DNA of 64,000 nt from Zygnema cylindricum (lineage: Eukaryota; Streptophyta; Zygnematophyceae; Zygnematales; Zygnemataceae), in assembly GCA_037447655.1 (NCBI GenBank), contig JBBHKE010003380.1:237284-301283 (forward strand), written 5' to 3'. A model generated the notes under the pieces. That model made no database searches and had not been told where the DNA came from. It was given only the letters and a program-made list of their open reading frames with translations. Position 1 is the stretch's first letter; every line of letters starts with the position of its first letter. Shown one piece after another: positions 55,001-64,000 of this stretch. The position numbers were made by a program, and so were the translations under genes.

Positions 55001-56229
55001 ACCAATGACGTAGAAAACAGATTTTTCTTAAAGTCAGGCACAAATAAGACATTGTGAAGAGTCCTTTCAATTGCTTTTCCATCCACATCAACTAGCAAGG
55101 ACACATCACCCATTGCACGAGTTTGGACACTCATTCCACAAGCATAATAAATATTTTTCTCCGGCGTTGCTTTCAGATTTTTGAAGATGGCCTTGTTCCA
55201 ACACATATGCGCTGACGCTCCTGTGTCCATAATCCATCCAGGGTCCTTTGCGCCTTCCATTGCTGCCGCCATAGCGAATAGATCCGTGTCGTCCTCCTCA
55301 GAAAATGTCAGAGTTTCGTCTTCGAGTGATGAAGAAGCTGAAAACAGTGCATTTCCACGAGGTGTAGGCCTCGTGAAGCTTTTGTAAAACTGACTTTGTT
55401 GCCATCCTGGCCTGTATAAACCGGAATCGTTAGCTTGTTTAAGTTTAGGACAGAATTTGTATCCATGACCTCTCTCACTACAATAAAAACATGCATTGTT
55501 TGATTTTCTATTTCCCCCTTGATTAAACTGTCTGAATTGGGTAAACTGATTACTTTGCTGATTAAATTGACCTTTCTTTCCAAATTCTGAATTAAAAGCC
55601 TCTACTTGCTCAACATTGAGGATGTTAGATGTAGCTTCCTCCTCTAATAAAATATTGATCGCTAACTGTAAAGTCCAGCTAGCTTTATCTTTCTGTTTGA
55701 GCATGTCAGATGCTCCTTTCATACTATGAGGGAGACCCCGCATGAGCAATGCTGCCTGTTGAAACTGAGGAAACACCCCACCGGCACAAGCATGTGCATC
55801 TACAAGGATACGAAATTTGTTAGAATATTCAGCCATTGTACCGCCACTGTACTTATAGTCCCAAATTTTTCCAGCCAATAGAAGTTCTTCCTGAACATTA
55901 GCCTTTTCATAATCACTTTTAATGGATTTCCAGATATCAATTGCTTTTTTCATTTTTATCCGAGACATAGCTAAGTCCTCAGATATACAAAATTTCAAAA
56001 TAGAACGAGCCTGCATATTTTTCTTAGACCATGACGGATCAGATTCATCCAAAGAACCATCCAATATATCCAAAAGATTGACATTTTCAAAATGTGTCTC
56101 CACCATATCTGCCCAGTAAACATACTTATCCCTAGAAAAGATAGGAATTCTTGATGACAGGCCCATAACCTGTTGTTCTACAACCACCGGTGCAGGTGGA
56201 GGAGCAGCAGTAGTAGTAGAAGTAGACAT
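52003..56229 (-). CDS. Element 5 Gag-Pol polyprotein, 1408 aa, uninterrupted
   Basis: This is the polyprotein of a Ty1/copia retrotransposon. Domains in order: Gag helices (about 30-200); zinc knuckle C247-C250-H255-C260; protease DTG at 335-337; pre-integrase zinc region around 468-505; integrase with D533, D596 and E632 (35 residues between the last two); a linker with repeated NQRN motifs (819-849); reverse transcriptase (about 898-1130) with catalytic D996 and YVDD at 1081-1084; RNase H with D1261, E1303 and D1337. The start codon at 56229 lies inside the 5' LTR, so residues 1-19 are LTR-encoded. VMG at 21-23 is the translated primer binding site. One oddity: the HHCC zinc motif of integrase has H469, C502 and C505, but Leu replaces the second His at 474. 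Related copies in this window keep that His. Intact length and frame make it the only candidate for recent activity here. Confidence 0.96.
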   Translation of the reverse strand: MSTSTTTAAPPPAPVVVEQQVMGLSSRIPIFSRDKYVYWADMVETHFENVNLLDILDGSLDESDPSWSKKNMQARSILKFCISEDLAMSRIKMKKAIDIWKSIKSDYEKANVQEELLLAGKIWDYKYSGGTMAEYSNKFRILVDAHACAGGVFPQFQQAALLMRGLPHSMKGASDMLKQKDKASWTLQLAINILLEEEATSNILNVEQVEAFNSEFGKKGQFNQQSNQFTQFRQFNQGGNRKSNNACFYCSERGHGYKFCPKLKQANDSGLYRPGWQQSQFYKSFTRPTPRGNALFSASSSLEDETLTFSEEDDTDLFAMAAAMEGAKDPGWIMDTGASAHMCWNKAIFKNLKATPEKNIYYACGMSVQTRAMGDVSLLVDVDGKAIERTLHNVLFVPDFKKNLFSTSLVESKGFEVSLKNGRQVVSKNGKVAVTGTRDSSKMYRMDMANTKENDVLYSGVLHSDELWHKILGLVNYDSLKKMVVAGKIEGVSITYGSVKTCDGCALGKIHKLPFPKEFEHRSTKLLQQIHSDVFGPAKVPSAGGMKYMVTFTDDFSKFTKVYFMKEKSEVFGHFKHYKALAEKLHNSSILQPRSDNGGEYTSKEFETFLLEEGISHLMTVPYSPEQNGVSERLNRTLTESSRSMLADKNVDPKFWAEALNSAVYIKNRIGSRSVETTPYEIWTGSKPDVSHFKVFGSQCFILDTSTDRWKMEPKGLPGILLGYDDHSKGYRVFVFERQKIVVARNIIVKDELHSIDLFQMTEQQKQQKVQEYVILDCMQEIVPQIPQTPVMTPASDSLQLPHQLRVKTDQEQSIHTERNQRNHEHTDRNQRNQQDTDRNQRNQRNQRNARDLTISASEFPGGRRSSTRLQASSHFAYSAVSGEPLTIQEAFSTPERNHWIEAANDEMKSIMEAQTWELVDLPSDRKAIGSKWVFKVKLNPDNTIECYKARLVAKGYNQKEGIDFEETFSPVVRCPTVMILLSLAAIEDMEIHQMDVKTAFLHGELEETIYMQQPEKYVEPGKEHLVCKLLKSLYGLKQAPRQWNIKLDEFLTSLGFQRISSDHSVYVLKGENGIVYTTVYVDDLLLISKSMAEINKINTALNSRFVMKDLGEAKYILGIQVERDRNKKIIKLTQKEAIGNMLDEYRMRGAKGCLTPMKFRQKLVGEETKPGVIVSEYLESGENDPMAIIPYRQIVGSLIYFMNCTRPDIAAAVGVLSRSLENLRKSDLDAAKRVLRYLAGTKDLKLTLGRGEVKLQTWSDASYGDMPSRKSTTGFVLQVGNGTCCWSSKLQKVTTQSTMELEYMAASSALKELSWVKSMLQELGYMQVGLQVIWCDNQAAIAIASNPSHHFKSKHMDVRLHFVREKVFSRVIKLCYLPDAKMIADMLTKALPAPKLKYCGEAVGLSE
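56160..56170 (-). other. Element 5 primer binding site, half-tRNA type
   Basis: GGTTATGGGCC begins at the first base after the 5' LTR. It complements the anticodon arm of initiator tRNA-Met. It lies within the gag ORF and encodes Val-Met-Gly. Confidence 0.9.
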
Positions 56230-56993
56230 GATACACTCTCAGAAGATATCAAGAATCCTACCAACCAGCTGTTCTTAAGTGCTCACCAATTCTTATACAA
56301 GCATCCAAACCACACAAAACTCTATCAGATTATAGAGTAGCATAAACACTGACAACTCCCAAAGTTTTAGCACAATTGACACAACAACACTCAAGATATA
56401 ATACTCAGAAGTTTCCCAAAAACTGTTTGCAGTTTTACTACTTGGAAGTCTGGATACATAAAAATGCTCTAAGTCCTAAGTCTTATACTTTCGGTGTTCT
56501 ACCGCCGATAACAGTGTACCTGAGAGGTACGTCCAAAATCAACCCACCTACTGAAATCTACGTGTCCTTGATCATGCCAACCCAATCTATCATTGTACAG
56601 TCAATATTACTCAGAATCTAGATTAAGTGTTTGTACAAATACTTGTCGGCTAAGTCACTTGTGATAATCTTATGAATCTCGTCCGTTGACTAGATTCATA
56701 TTAATCGCAGCTGCGTTGTCCCGTACCGGATCACATTTATATCACCCGCGGCTGCGGTGTCCTGCACCAAATCATATCCAAGATAGTAGCAGCTGCGTTG
56801 TCTGTACGGATCTTATCCAAAGTGACCGCAGCTGCGTTTGTCCTGTCAGTATCGCTGCTCTGCTGCTGCGCTGCTGCGCAGCTCTGCTGTATAGCAGCTG
56901 CGCTGCTCTTCCGTATAGCAGCTGCGCTGCTGTCTATATAGTTGCTGCGCTGCTGCGCTGCTTTGAGACTGAAAGCTTTCCAAAAAGACAACA
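56171..56993 (-). mobile_element. Element 5 5' LTR, 823 bp
   Basis: It starts TGTTGTCTTTTTGG and ends TTGTAGAACAACA on the minus strand. The gag ATG at 56229 is 59 bases before its end. Confidence 0.95.
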
Positions 56994-56998
56994 TATGT

Positions 56999-57371
56999 AT
57001 CCCGTATATAGTTGTTGTTAAATGAATTAGTCTACATGTTAACGTTTAAATACGTAATACACTCTATATCACTTACCACTAATCTTAGACTAAATGGATG
57101 AGGTTACAGGCTACCGGCGGCATTTCCCATCCGTAGGTACTAGGATCAAATCGTCTAGGCGACTACTACCTTTTAGTAAATTAACTTCTTTACTACCCTG
57201 TAAATCTCTAGATAGCATAGGCAGCCATGACACTAGCTTCCTCTCCAACTACTTAGTGACTGCAACAAGTGTGAGAGTTGGAGAGAGAAGTTAGAGTCAG
57301 ACTGCCTCGGCTTCTTTTTCCGCACTTTATTTTAGACCTAGAAAATACTAAAAGAACCATCAAAGTCTACA
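56999..57371 (-). mobile_element. Element 4 3' LTR, second part (right of element 5)
   Basis: It begins ATCCCGTATATAG and matches 62956-63329. It ends ...GTCTACA next to CTCCTCTTATTTTCTAGT, the inverse polypurine tract. The conserved hairpin lies at 57218-57310 and a diverged tRNA-like block at about 57108-57170. Confidence 0.88.
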
Positions 57372-59426
57372 CTCCTCTTATTTTCTAGTCACTCTTTAAT
57401 TTCAGACGACACTTATCCCAGCAGTAAATTAGCTTAGGGGAAGGCACAGGTTTGGTCATCATATCTGCCACCATCTCGCTATCTGGTCGGTACTCTAAAC
57501 TGATTATTTTGTTTTCTACTTTCTCTGTAACAAAGCTTAGTCTAATGTCCATGTGATTGGCTCTAAAATGATATTTAGGATTGGTAGAAATAGCAATCGC
57601 TGTCTGATTATCACAAAAAAAATTCTGCACACCACTCTTAAGGTGACCAAGCTCACCAAGGAAAGACTTGACCCACATCAATTCTTTTACAACAGAGCAA
57701 GAGGCCACATACTCAGCCTCCATGGTGGACTGAGCAATAACCTTTTGCTGTTTGCTACTCCAACAGCAAGCCCCATCACCCACGTATAATACATATCCTG
57801 AAGTTCATCTCCTCATCGGAGCATCACCTTAACTGGCATCACTCCAAGTAGTGATGTCAGTATTCTCCCCACCCAAATGCAACCATAGATCCCTAGTCCC
57901 TATCAAATACCTAAGGACTCCCTTAGCTGCCTCCCAATCTTTCTTAGTGGGAGCAGTTAGACTTCTACTCAGCACTCCTACAGCTGTAGCTAAATCCGGC
58001 CGGGTACAATTCATAAAATAGATTAGACTTCCCACTAGTTGCCTGTAAGGAATAGTCTGCATGAACTTCTGTTCTTCAGGAGATAATTTCTCCTCTAAAA
58101 CTATGACTCCTTCTTCCTCACTCCCCTCACTTCCCTTCTTCAACTCCATTGGAGTTGTACAACTATTAGTTTTATCCATTTGAAATTTTTGAAGCATGTT
58201 CCATATTGCTTCCTTTTGAGTCAATCTTATAATTTTTCTTTTTTTGTCTCTCTCTACTTGAATTCCCAAAATATATTTTGCTTCCCCCATATCGTTCATT
58301 TCAAATCTCCCCTTAAGATCGGTTTTCAGTTTATTAATTTAGCTAGCTCCCAAGTATCGGCTGCCATAATTGAGGTTATCTCCTGATAGATGGCTGTCTT
58401 CCACCGGTTTCTTTCTGGACAAGTCATCGCCTCTCCATAAGATTGAGGATCATCTTGATGAGATAGTTTTGTTACCTTGTTATTAACCTGTTTTTCTTGT
58501 AATCTTTTGCTACTTCTCTTTCCCCCCTCAAAATGTGTTGCCGAAATAGATGGTTCTCGTGGGATCTTTCGAACAATCTCGACTTCTCCCCTATCCCTTC
58601 ATTCCGAAGCAATTTCCATCACGTCTTCCGCTTCAAGTAGAGTTGTCACTCGAGTTTCCGCATTCGAGTCCTTTTCGGTCTGATTTGTAACTGCAAGAAT
58701 GTCATCTTCTCTAAAACCTGGATAGTTAGGAAGCTCAAAGTCATTGGAATTTTCTGACTCAAATCTGATTTTTACTGACTTTGTATACTTAAAGGGATCC
58801 ACGGACTTTCCTTCATCCATAACTACTAGATGTTTTACTTAGATTATATCTTCCCTTTTTAGATCGTAAACTCTATATCTTTTAACATCCTCATCATATC
58901 GTAATAAGTATCTTGGTTTTCCTTTAGGATCTAGCTTCCAGTTAGACCGATCTGTATCTAGACTGAATACTTGACTAACGAAAACCTTTAAGTGAGATAT
59001 GTCTGGTTTTCGGCTGGTCCATTTCTCATAAGGTGTTTGACCTTTTATAGCTGAGGTAAGGACTCTATTTTTGAGGTAATTAGCGGAGTTCATTGCTTCT
59101 GCCCAAAACCTCTTTCATACTCCTTATCCGACAACATACTTCTAGCACTATCACTCAGTGTTCTATTTAATCGTTCAGCTACCCCATTCTGTTCTGGGTT
59201 TTTCTAGAACTGTCTTTTGGTGTTGAACTCCATCTTCCCTCTGAAAATCCTCAAACTGGTTAGAATTATACTCTCCACCAATGTCACTCTTTACTCTCTT
59301 GAATAGAGTTTCATGGAGTTTTTCGCTCCATGCTTTATATTGTCTAAAATAATCCTGAGCTTCTAACTTGTTTTTCAAAAAATACACCCTAGAATATCGA
59401 GACCAATCATCAGTGATAGTCATCGT
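57372..59426 (-). pseudogene. Element 4 pol: integrase C-terminus to RNase H, decayed, RT core deleted
   Basis: Minus-strand pieces: integrase 59423-59175 (TITDDWSRYSRVYFLKNK) and 59093-58839 (TPYEKWTSRKPDISHLKVF), linker 58820-58599, end of RT 58299-57829 (DMGEAKYILGIQVERD, NCTRPDLATAVGVLSRS), RNase H 57783-57385 (GACCWSSKQQKVIAQSTMEAEY, FFCDNQTAI). Near 58340 the codons TWELA are followed directly by INKLKTDLKG. The reverse transcriptase core with its YVDD box, about 170 residues, has therefore been deleted. This copy cannot encode a working RT. Confidence 0.9.
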
Positions 59427-60767
59427 TGTTGAAATTGAAAGCTTTAGTTCTCAGTAGATGAGGCTATAAGGAGGAAGTTAAGGGTGAAAGGAGCAGCTGC
59501 TAGAGCTGCGATGTCAAAATAGTGCAGCATTGCAGCATAGCAGTACACGCTGTATATTGTATTCGTACTGGGATGCGATATTGAACTAGCGCAGCGTAGC
59601 AACATAGTAGTACACGCTGCATATTGTATTCATACTGCGCTGCGATGTTGAACTTGTGCAGCATAACAACATATCATTACCTGATGAATATTTTTATAGG
59701 TGCATGAAACTAAATTTTCGGGGGAGTGTTGTTTTGTAAAGGTTGTTTCGTGCGTACGCAACAGTTTGTTCGCTATGGAATTTAAAGTGGAGGTTGAATG
59801 GATTCATGGATTGGGGGAGCTAACGAACGGATATAACTTAAGCGATGTAAAAGACTCATTGAGTGGCGTGAACAAGCATTGACAAATGGACGCCGGATCG
59901 CGAAGCGATCCAATGTGGAAGAAACGAAATATTAAAACAGGCACCGCCGGTACGACGCAGTTGCGACGCAGACTTGACTACGCAACTCCGGTTACCTTGA
60001 TATCATCTGCTCGAACAAAGCAGCTGACGCAGCTACGATTAATGTAACTAGTATAGATTTTATAGTAATGATATTTGTTTAGTGGTTACTTAGTGGTAGC
60101 TTGGTTTTTGACGTACAAAGATTGTGGAGATGTCGGTGTAAATATTATATACAACATAGGTTTGTCTTTTTGCTAATTAGTTATAAGTGTAGATTTGTTC
60201 GGTCTGACATACCTCGAACTATTCGGGTATACTTACAATAGTTTAGGTAGATGGTAGATACCGTACGGTTGGTATGCCTCCGTACATTCAGTAGTGAACT
60301 CTCTGAGTATAACTTGTAGGACTTAGAATATTTTGAGTATCACAGTCAAGTTTATCAAAGCAATGGCAGACTGTTTTTTGCATCTTTGACCTGTTGATGT
60401 GATCACTCTGTTTGGTGCTTTCATGTGAAACTTTGTGGAAATATTATATGATATAGAGTCTATATGTGTGTTAAGTTTAATTGTATTACAATATCTATGT
60501 AAGATTCTGTGAGCAGTCAAAGTGGTTAGTTTGTGAGGCTGTCAACTGTTTTTGTGAAACTATGTGGCTTATATCTTCTAGATGCCTTTGAGGATTTGGC
60601 TGTAACTTTGGGAGATTACAGTGTATATAGTATACTGCATATTGGAGCAGTTTGAGGTGATTTTGTTAATAGTGGAGTAACCTGTGCTGTCTGAAATACA
60701 GCTGTTTGAGGGGTAGTCTGTGGGGCTTCCGAGTGTAGTCCATGGCTGAAATGGCCAAAGGACAACA
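59427..60767. mobile_element. LTR-like insertion in element 4 integrase, 1341 bp
   Basis: It starts TGTTGAAATTG and ends GGACAACA. The flanks ATCGT and ATCAT agree at four of five bases, and removing it restores the integrase codons RFM(M)TITDDW. A tandem repeat of about 80 bp with GCAGCATAGCAGTACACGCT lies at 59520-59680. Inside, TCGGGGGAG followed by TGTTGTTTTG (59727) looks like a polypurine tract and an LTR start. The insert may therefore be a 3' internal scrap plus an LTR (59727-60767) rather than a plain solo LTR. Confidence 0.6.
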
Positions 60768-62387
60768 ATCATAAATCTCTTCCCCCACGGTGAGGGCACT
60801 TTGGCCGGTCCCAAATATCTGTGTGTAATAGATCTAGAATTTTTTCTCCCCTATTGGTGGCTGTTGTGGGAAAGGGCAATCTGTGTGCTTTACCTTGAGC
60901 ACATCCACTACAATCACTTAGATTCTCACTCTCACTGAACTGAATTCCTTCCACCACTCCCATCTTTTTCATCTCTCTTAGCTTATCTAGATTCACATGC
61001 CCAAGCCTCTTATGCCACATCATTATATCATGAACACCATCATAATAAAGTTTATTTTTTTCATTGCTTAAAATCAGCCTAAACATCCCTTGGCTACTTT
61101 TTTCAGCAGTGAAATAAACTTCCTCCTCAAAACTAGCAGTAATGACTCCTTTCCTAGTGCTGGTATCAAAACCCTTATCATCTAATACACACGTAGAGAT
61201 GAGGTTTTTTTTCAGCTCCGGCATAAACAATACATCGTAGAATGTAACTATGGATGTCTTTCCTTATACCAATACTTTTAGATCTACCGATCCTACAAGA
61301 GTAGTAGTGACTATCCTCCCATCCTTGTACTCTATCTCAATGGTGGGAATCTTTCTTATCTTAGTGAACACGTGTTTATCCTTACAGATGTGCATGGAGA
61401 CACCTGAATCTACAATCCAGCGTGCTTCACCTTTCAATCCACGGAAAGCACATTTATGCTTTCGTGGAATTTCTACCTTGTTTGTCGCTTCCAACTCCTC
61501 ATTCAATAAGAGCTCAACGTTCTCGTCCTCGGATTCCACCTCATGTACCTGTGTCACAAGGGCCTTTTTCTTTCCTCTCGGGGTTCCTTCGGTCTGCCCC
61601 TCCTTTAACAGAAGCTTGGTTAGCTTAGTGCACTCCGCCATATAGTGCCCTGGTTTCTTATAGAAATGACATAAACCCTTGGGAGCCCTTGGTCCAAACT
61701 CGTCGGTGTGATTTTTCTGCTCCCCCCCTCCGTAATTTCCGATCGGTCTCCGGGAATCCCTGTTCCTCCTGTCGGTCCCAGCTGCGAGGCTTGCCCACTC
61801 TTTCCTCCCCTTCGGATCTCAATTGTATTCTCCCAAACGACAATCATTCCTACCACTGAGTTCTATTACACCTTGAGTCCGGCAAGTCCTACACACGGTT
61901 GACTATGTTTTCGAACTCATCCGGTAGCTTTATCAGTAGACAGTTAACCTTTTCTTTTTCACTAAAATCTTTTCCAGCTCTTTGTAGCTCCATGAAAAGT
62001 GTAGCAAGCTCATTTCAAAAATTTAATATCTTACCCCTTTTGTATACATACCCCTTAACTTTCTGATTAACCAACTGTTGTTGCTGACCCACTTCTACAT
62101 TGTTTAAGAGAGTCCAGTAAAGTCTCGATGGTGAGGACAATGTGCATTTACCATTCGGGCGGTGTCGTTCTCATAGTTCCCAAATTAGATGACTTATGAA
62201 CCAGTCGATCTTGTTATTCTCATCTCTTCCTTTGTCCACCACCCTTCCTTAGTCTCCGTGAATATGGTCCAAATTTGCCTCCTATAAGAATCCCCGGTGG
62301 ATGGGTGCCACCCGTCCACTCACTATTCTAAGCGGGTCACAAACTGTCCTCCTCCATCGAACTGACTCCAGAGATCGTTTTATAACC
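60768..62387 (-). pseudogene. Element 4 gag, protease and integrase start, decayed
   Basis: Minus-strand pieces: Gag around 62150-61850 (weak), knuckle with YMAECTKL near 61640, protease 61641-61264 (DSGVSMHICKDKHVF), pre-integrase 61230-60769 (MMWHKRLGHVNLDKL, SDCSGCAQGKAH). The last piece runs into GPAKVPSPWGKRFM, where the insert at 59427-60767 cuts it. The primer binding site next to the LTR (about 62376-62387) is eroded to a GGTTATAAAACG-like form. Confidence 0.85.
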
Positions 62388-63329
62388 TAAAATCGACACT
62401 TTTATGACTGATGGCGACTCACGAAACCTCAGGATATCGACACCTTTGGCACAGGCAGCCACCCGGCAAAAAACTCGATCAACTTTACCCCATGAAGGCA
62501 AGACTCCGAGTATGCAGCAAAGAATTAATTTGCTCGGTAGGTGTTATGGAGGGTCAAAGTTTGACCAGCTGTCAAAGCTCTAGAGAGGGGGTCTATCAGT
62601 TGCAGGTCCTGTCTCTAAAACTCTATCTGGTATGAAGCAGTCGTGGCGTGCGGTCTACGTTGTGCTGTGTGCGAACGTTGTGCGATATGAAATGTGGGCC
62701 GTGTCTTTGGTTAGTTTCCGTGATCTGGATAAACGAATGTCGTGGTGCCACGTGTCATCCAATGTGGCAGCGACCATAAACCGCCGAAATCTTCTTGCGA
62801 GATCTCGGCATGCTTTCGGGCCGTCCGATTGAATGCTGATTTCAATCGTAGCCGTCATAAATAGTAATGATGTATTTGTTTCGCTATCGAAACAAATGCG
62901 CGGTACTTATTTATTCTTCGTACTTGTAATCCGTACTTTTATAAATGACTTTATGTATCCCGTATATAGTTCTTGTTAAATGAATTAGTCTATATGTTAA
63001 CATTTAAATACGTAATACACTCTATATCACTTACCACTAATCTTAGACTAAATGGATGAAGTTTCCGGCAACTGGCGGCATTTCCCATCAGTAGGTACCA
63101 GGATCAAATCTTATAGGCGACAACTACCTTTTAGTAAATTAACTACTTTACTACCCCGTAACTCTCTGGATAGCATAGGCAGCCATGACACTAGCTTCCT
63201 CTCCAACTACTTAGTGACTGCAACAAGTGTGAGAGTTGGAGAGAGAAGTTAGAGTCAGACTGCCTCGGCTTCTTTTTCTGCACTTTATTTTAGACCTAGA
63301 AAATACTAAAAGAACCACAAATTTCTACA
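62388..63329 (-). mobile_element. Element 4 5' LTR, about 942 bp
   Basis: The high end ...ATTTCTACA matches the 3' LTR end. The low-coordinate part has lost several blocks compared with 50369-51045. It shows the uninterrupted site (near 62950) into which element 5 inserted in the partner LTR. Confidence 0.85.
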
Positions 63330-64000
63330 CAACCTGTTTTAGGATTTTTCTGAGAGAAGATAGAGTGGAACACCAAAAGACAGTTCTTGAAAATCGTGAG
63401 TAGAATGGTGTTGATGAAAGATTAAATAGAACACTAATTGATAGTGCTAGGAGTATGCTGTTAGATAAGAAGATAGGAAAGAAGTTTTGGGCCGAAGCAA
63501 TAAATTGTGCAAATTATCGCAAGAATAAAGTTCTTACTTTGGCAGTAAAAGGCCAAACACCTTATGAGAGATGGACAGGCCGAAAACGAGATATTTCACA
63601 CTTAAAGGTTTTCGGTAGTAAAGTGTTCAGTTTAGACAAAGATCGGTCAAACTGGAAGTTAGATCTAAAAAGAAATCCAAGATATCTATTAGGATATGAT
63701 GAAGATGTAAAAGGATATAGAGTCTATGATCTCAAGAGAGAAGATATAATCCTAGTGAAACATGTAGTGGTTTGGGATGAAGGAAAATCTATAGATCCCT
63801 TTAAGCATACAAAGACGGTCAGAATCAGATTTGAGTCAGAAAAATTCTGATGACTTTGAGCTTCCTAACTATCCAGGATTGCAATAAGTTGATGATCTTA
63901 TAGGTATAGATCAGATCGAGAAGGACTCAAATATGGAACCCCTAGTATGAACTCCAACCGAAGCGGAAGACGTGGTGGAAATCGACCCGGAATCAAGGGA
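63330..64000 (+). pseudogene. Element 3 integrase, continued to the window edge
   Basis: After a partly eroded start (HQKTV-like codons, then LNRTL-like at 63420), the open stretch 63455-63850 encodes KKFWAEAINCANY, TPYERWTGRKRDISHLKVF and DEGKSIDPFKHTKT. These are the integrase C-terminus and the start of the linker to RT. The frame shifts at about 63845. RT and RNase H would lie right of the window. Confidence 0.88.

Larger units (their letters stand above)
51046..56993 (-). mobile_element. copia element 5, structurally complete, youngest in the window
   Basis: Its ends are TGTTGT...ACAACA with a perfect 5-bp duplication, TATGT (51041-51045 and 56994-56998). The empty target can be seen in the other LTR of element 4 near 62950 (ACTTTATGTATCCC). 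The LTRs are 823 bp (56171-56993, 5') and 871 bp (51046-51916, 3'). They differ by roughly twenty substitutions by eye plus a repeat-length change. The element encodes a single uninterrupted 1408-codon polyprotein. Confidence 0.97.
50369..63329 (-). mobile_element. copia element 4, nested in element 3, itself interrupted by element 5
   Basis: The perfect duplication CAACC (50364-50368 and 63330-63334) brackets the element. The 3' LTR is 50369-51045 plus 56999-57371, and the 5' LTR is about 62388-63329. Removing it rejoins the integrase codons of element 3 (EYTSN then the QFEDFL-like continuation). The coding region is heavily decayed and lacks the RT core. Confidence 0.9.
34830..64000 (+). 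mobile_element. copia element 3 (host of elements 2 and 4), 3' end outside the window
   Basis: The pieces that join in order are a 5' LTR (34830-35851 plus 48616-48662), gag to integrase start (48663-50368) and integrase continued (63330-64000). Element 2 sits in the LTR with duplication TGTGT/CGTGT. Element 4 sits in integrase with the perfect duplication CAACC. The LTR start is approximate, and RT, RNase H and the 3' LTR must lie to the right. Confidence 0.85.

Overview
This is a eukaryotic nuclear window, most likely from a green plant. The first gene is split by GT...AG introns and matches the C-terminal part of plant Vps39. The second gene has a TATA box and a CT-rich leader. The rest is dominated by Ty1/copia LTR retrotransposons, a hAT transposon and small nonautonomous DNA transposons. 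The species cannot be named from the sequence alone. Only two host genes are convincing, and there are no bacterial-style operons.

Layout, left half. 1-1832: the last three exons of a VPS39-like gene, entered in the middle. 1833-8516: AT-rich DNA without a recognisable gene, holding a polypurine tract and a tandem array of about 23 bp units. 8517-11325: three nonautonomous DNA transposons with TTA or TAA target duplications and a GGG...CCC terminal inverted repeat (PIF/Harbinger-like), one nested inside another. 13520-14517: an intronless gene for a 257-residue protein with two KKVSF motifs. 14580-16232: long poly-T and CTCCCT low-complexity DNA. 17059-18006: a further, inverted copy of the TTA/TAA element. 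18365-22668: a complete hAT element with a perfect 8-bp target duplication and a transposase gene broken by one stop and one frameshift. 22721-22937: a MITE with long inverted repeats. 22938-29590: gene-poor DNA with tandem repeats, transposon relics and a copia pol fragment.

Layout, right half. From 29590 to the window end everything is nested copia elements. Two pol-deleted units share one LTR (29590-34829), and one of them carries a solo LTR (30724-31755). Element 3 (+ strand, 34830 to beyond 64000) interrupts the second unit. Element 3 is itself interrupted twice. In its 5' LTR sits element 2 (- strand, 35852-48615), and in its integrase gene sits element 4 (- strand, 50369-63329). Element 2 contains element 1 (+ strand, 38590-45014). 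Element 4 contains element 5 in its 3' LTR (- strand, 51046-56993) and an LTR-like insert (59427-60767). Target duplications of 5 bp, perfect or with one mismatch, support this order. Element 5 is the youngest and keeps a 1408-codon gag-pol frame.

The most interesting shared trait of these copia elements is that the gag start codon lies inside the 5' LTR. The primer binding site, GGTTATGGGCCC or a close variant, sits right at the LTR edge and is translated in frame as Val-Met-Gly. It is complementary to the anticodon arm of initiator tRNA-Met rather than to its 3' end, as in half-tRNA priming of Drosophila copia. Most LTRs also carry an antisense tRNA-like block and a long conserved hairpin.
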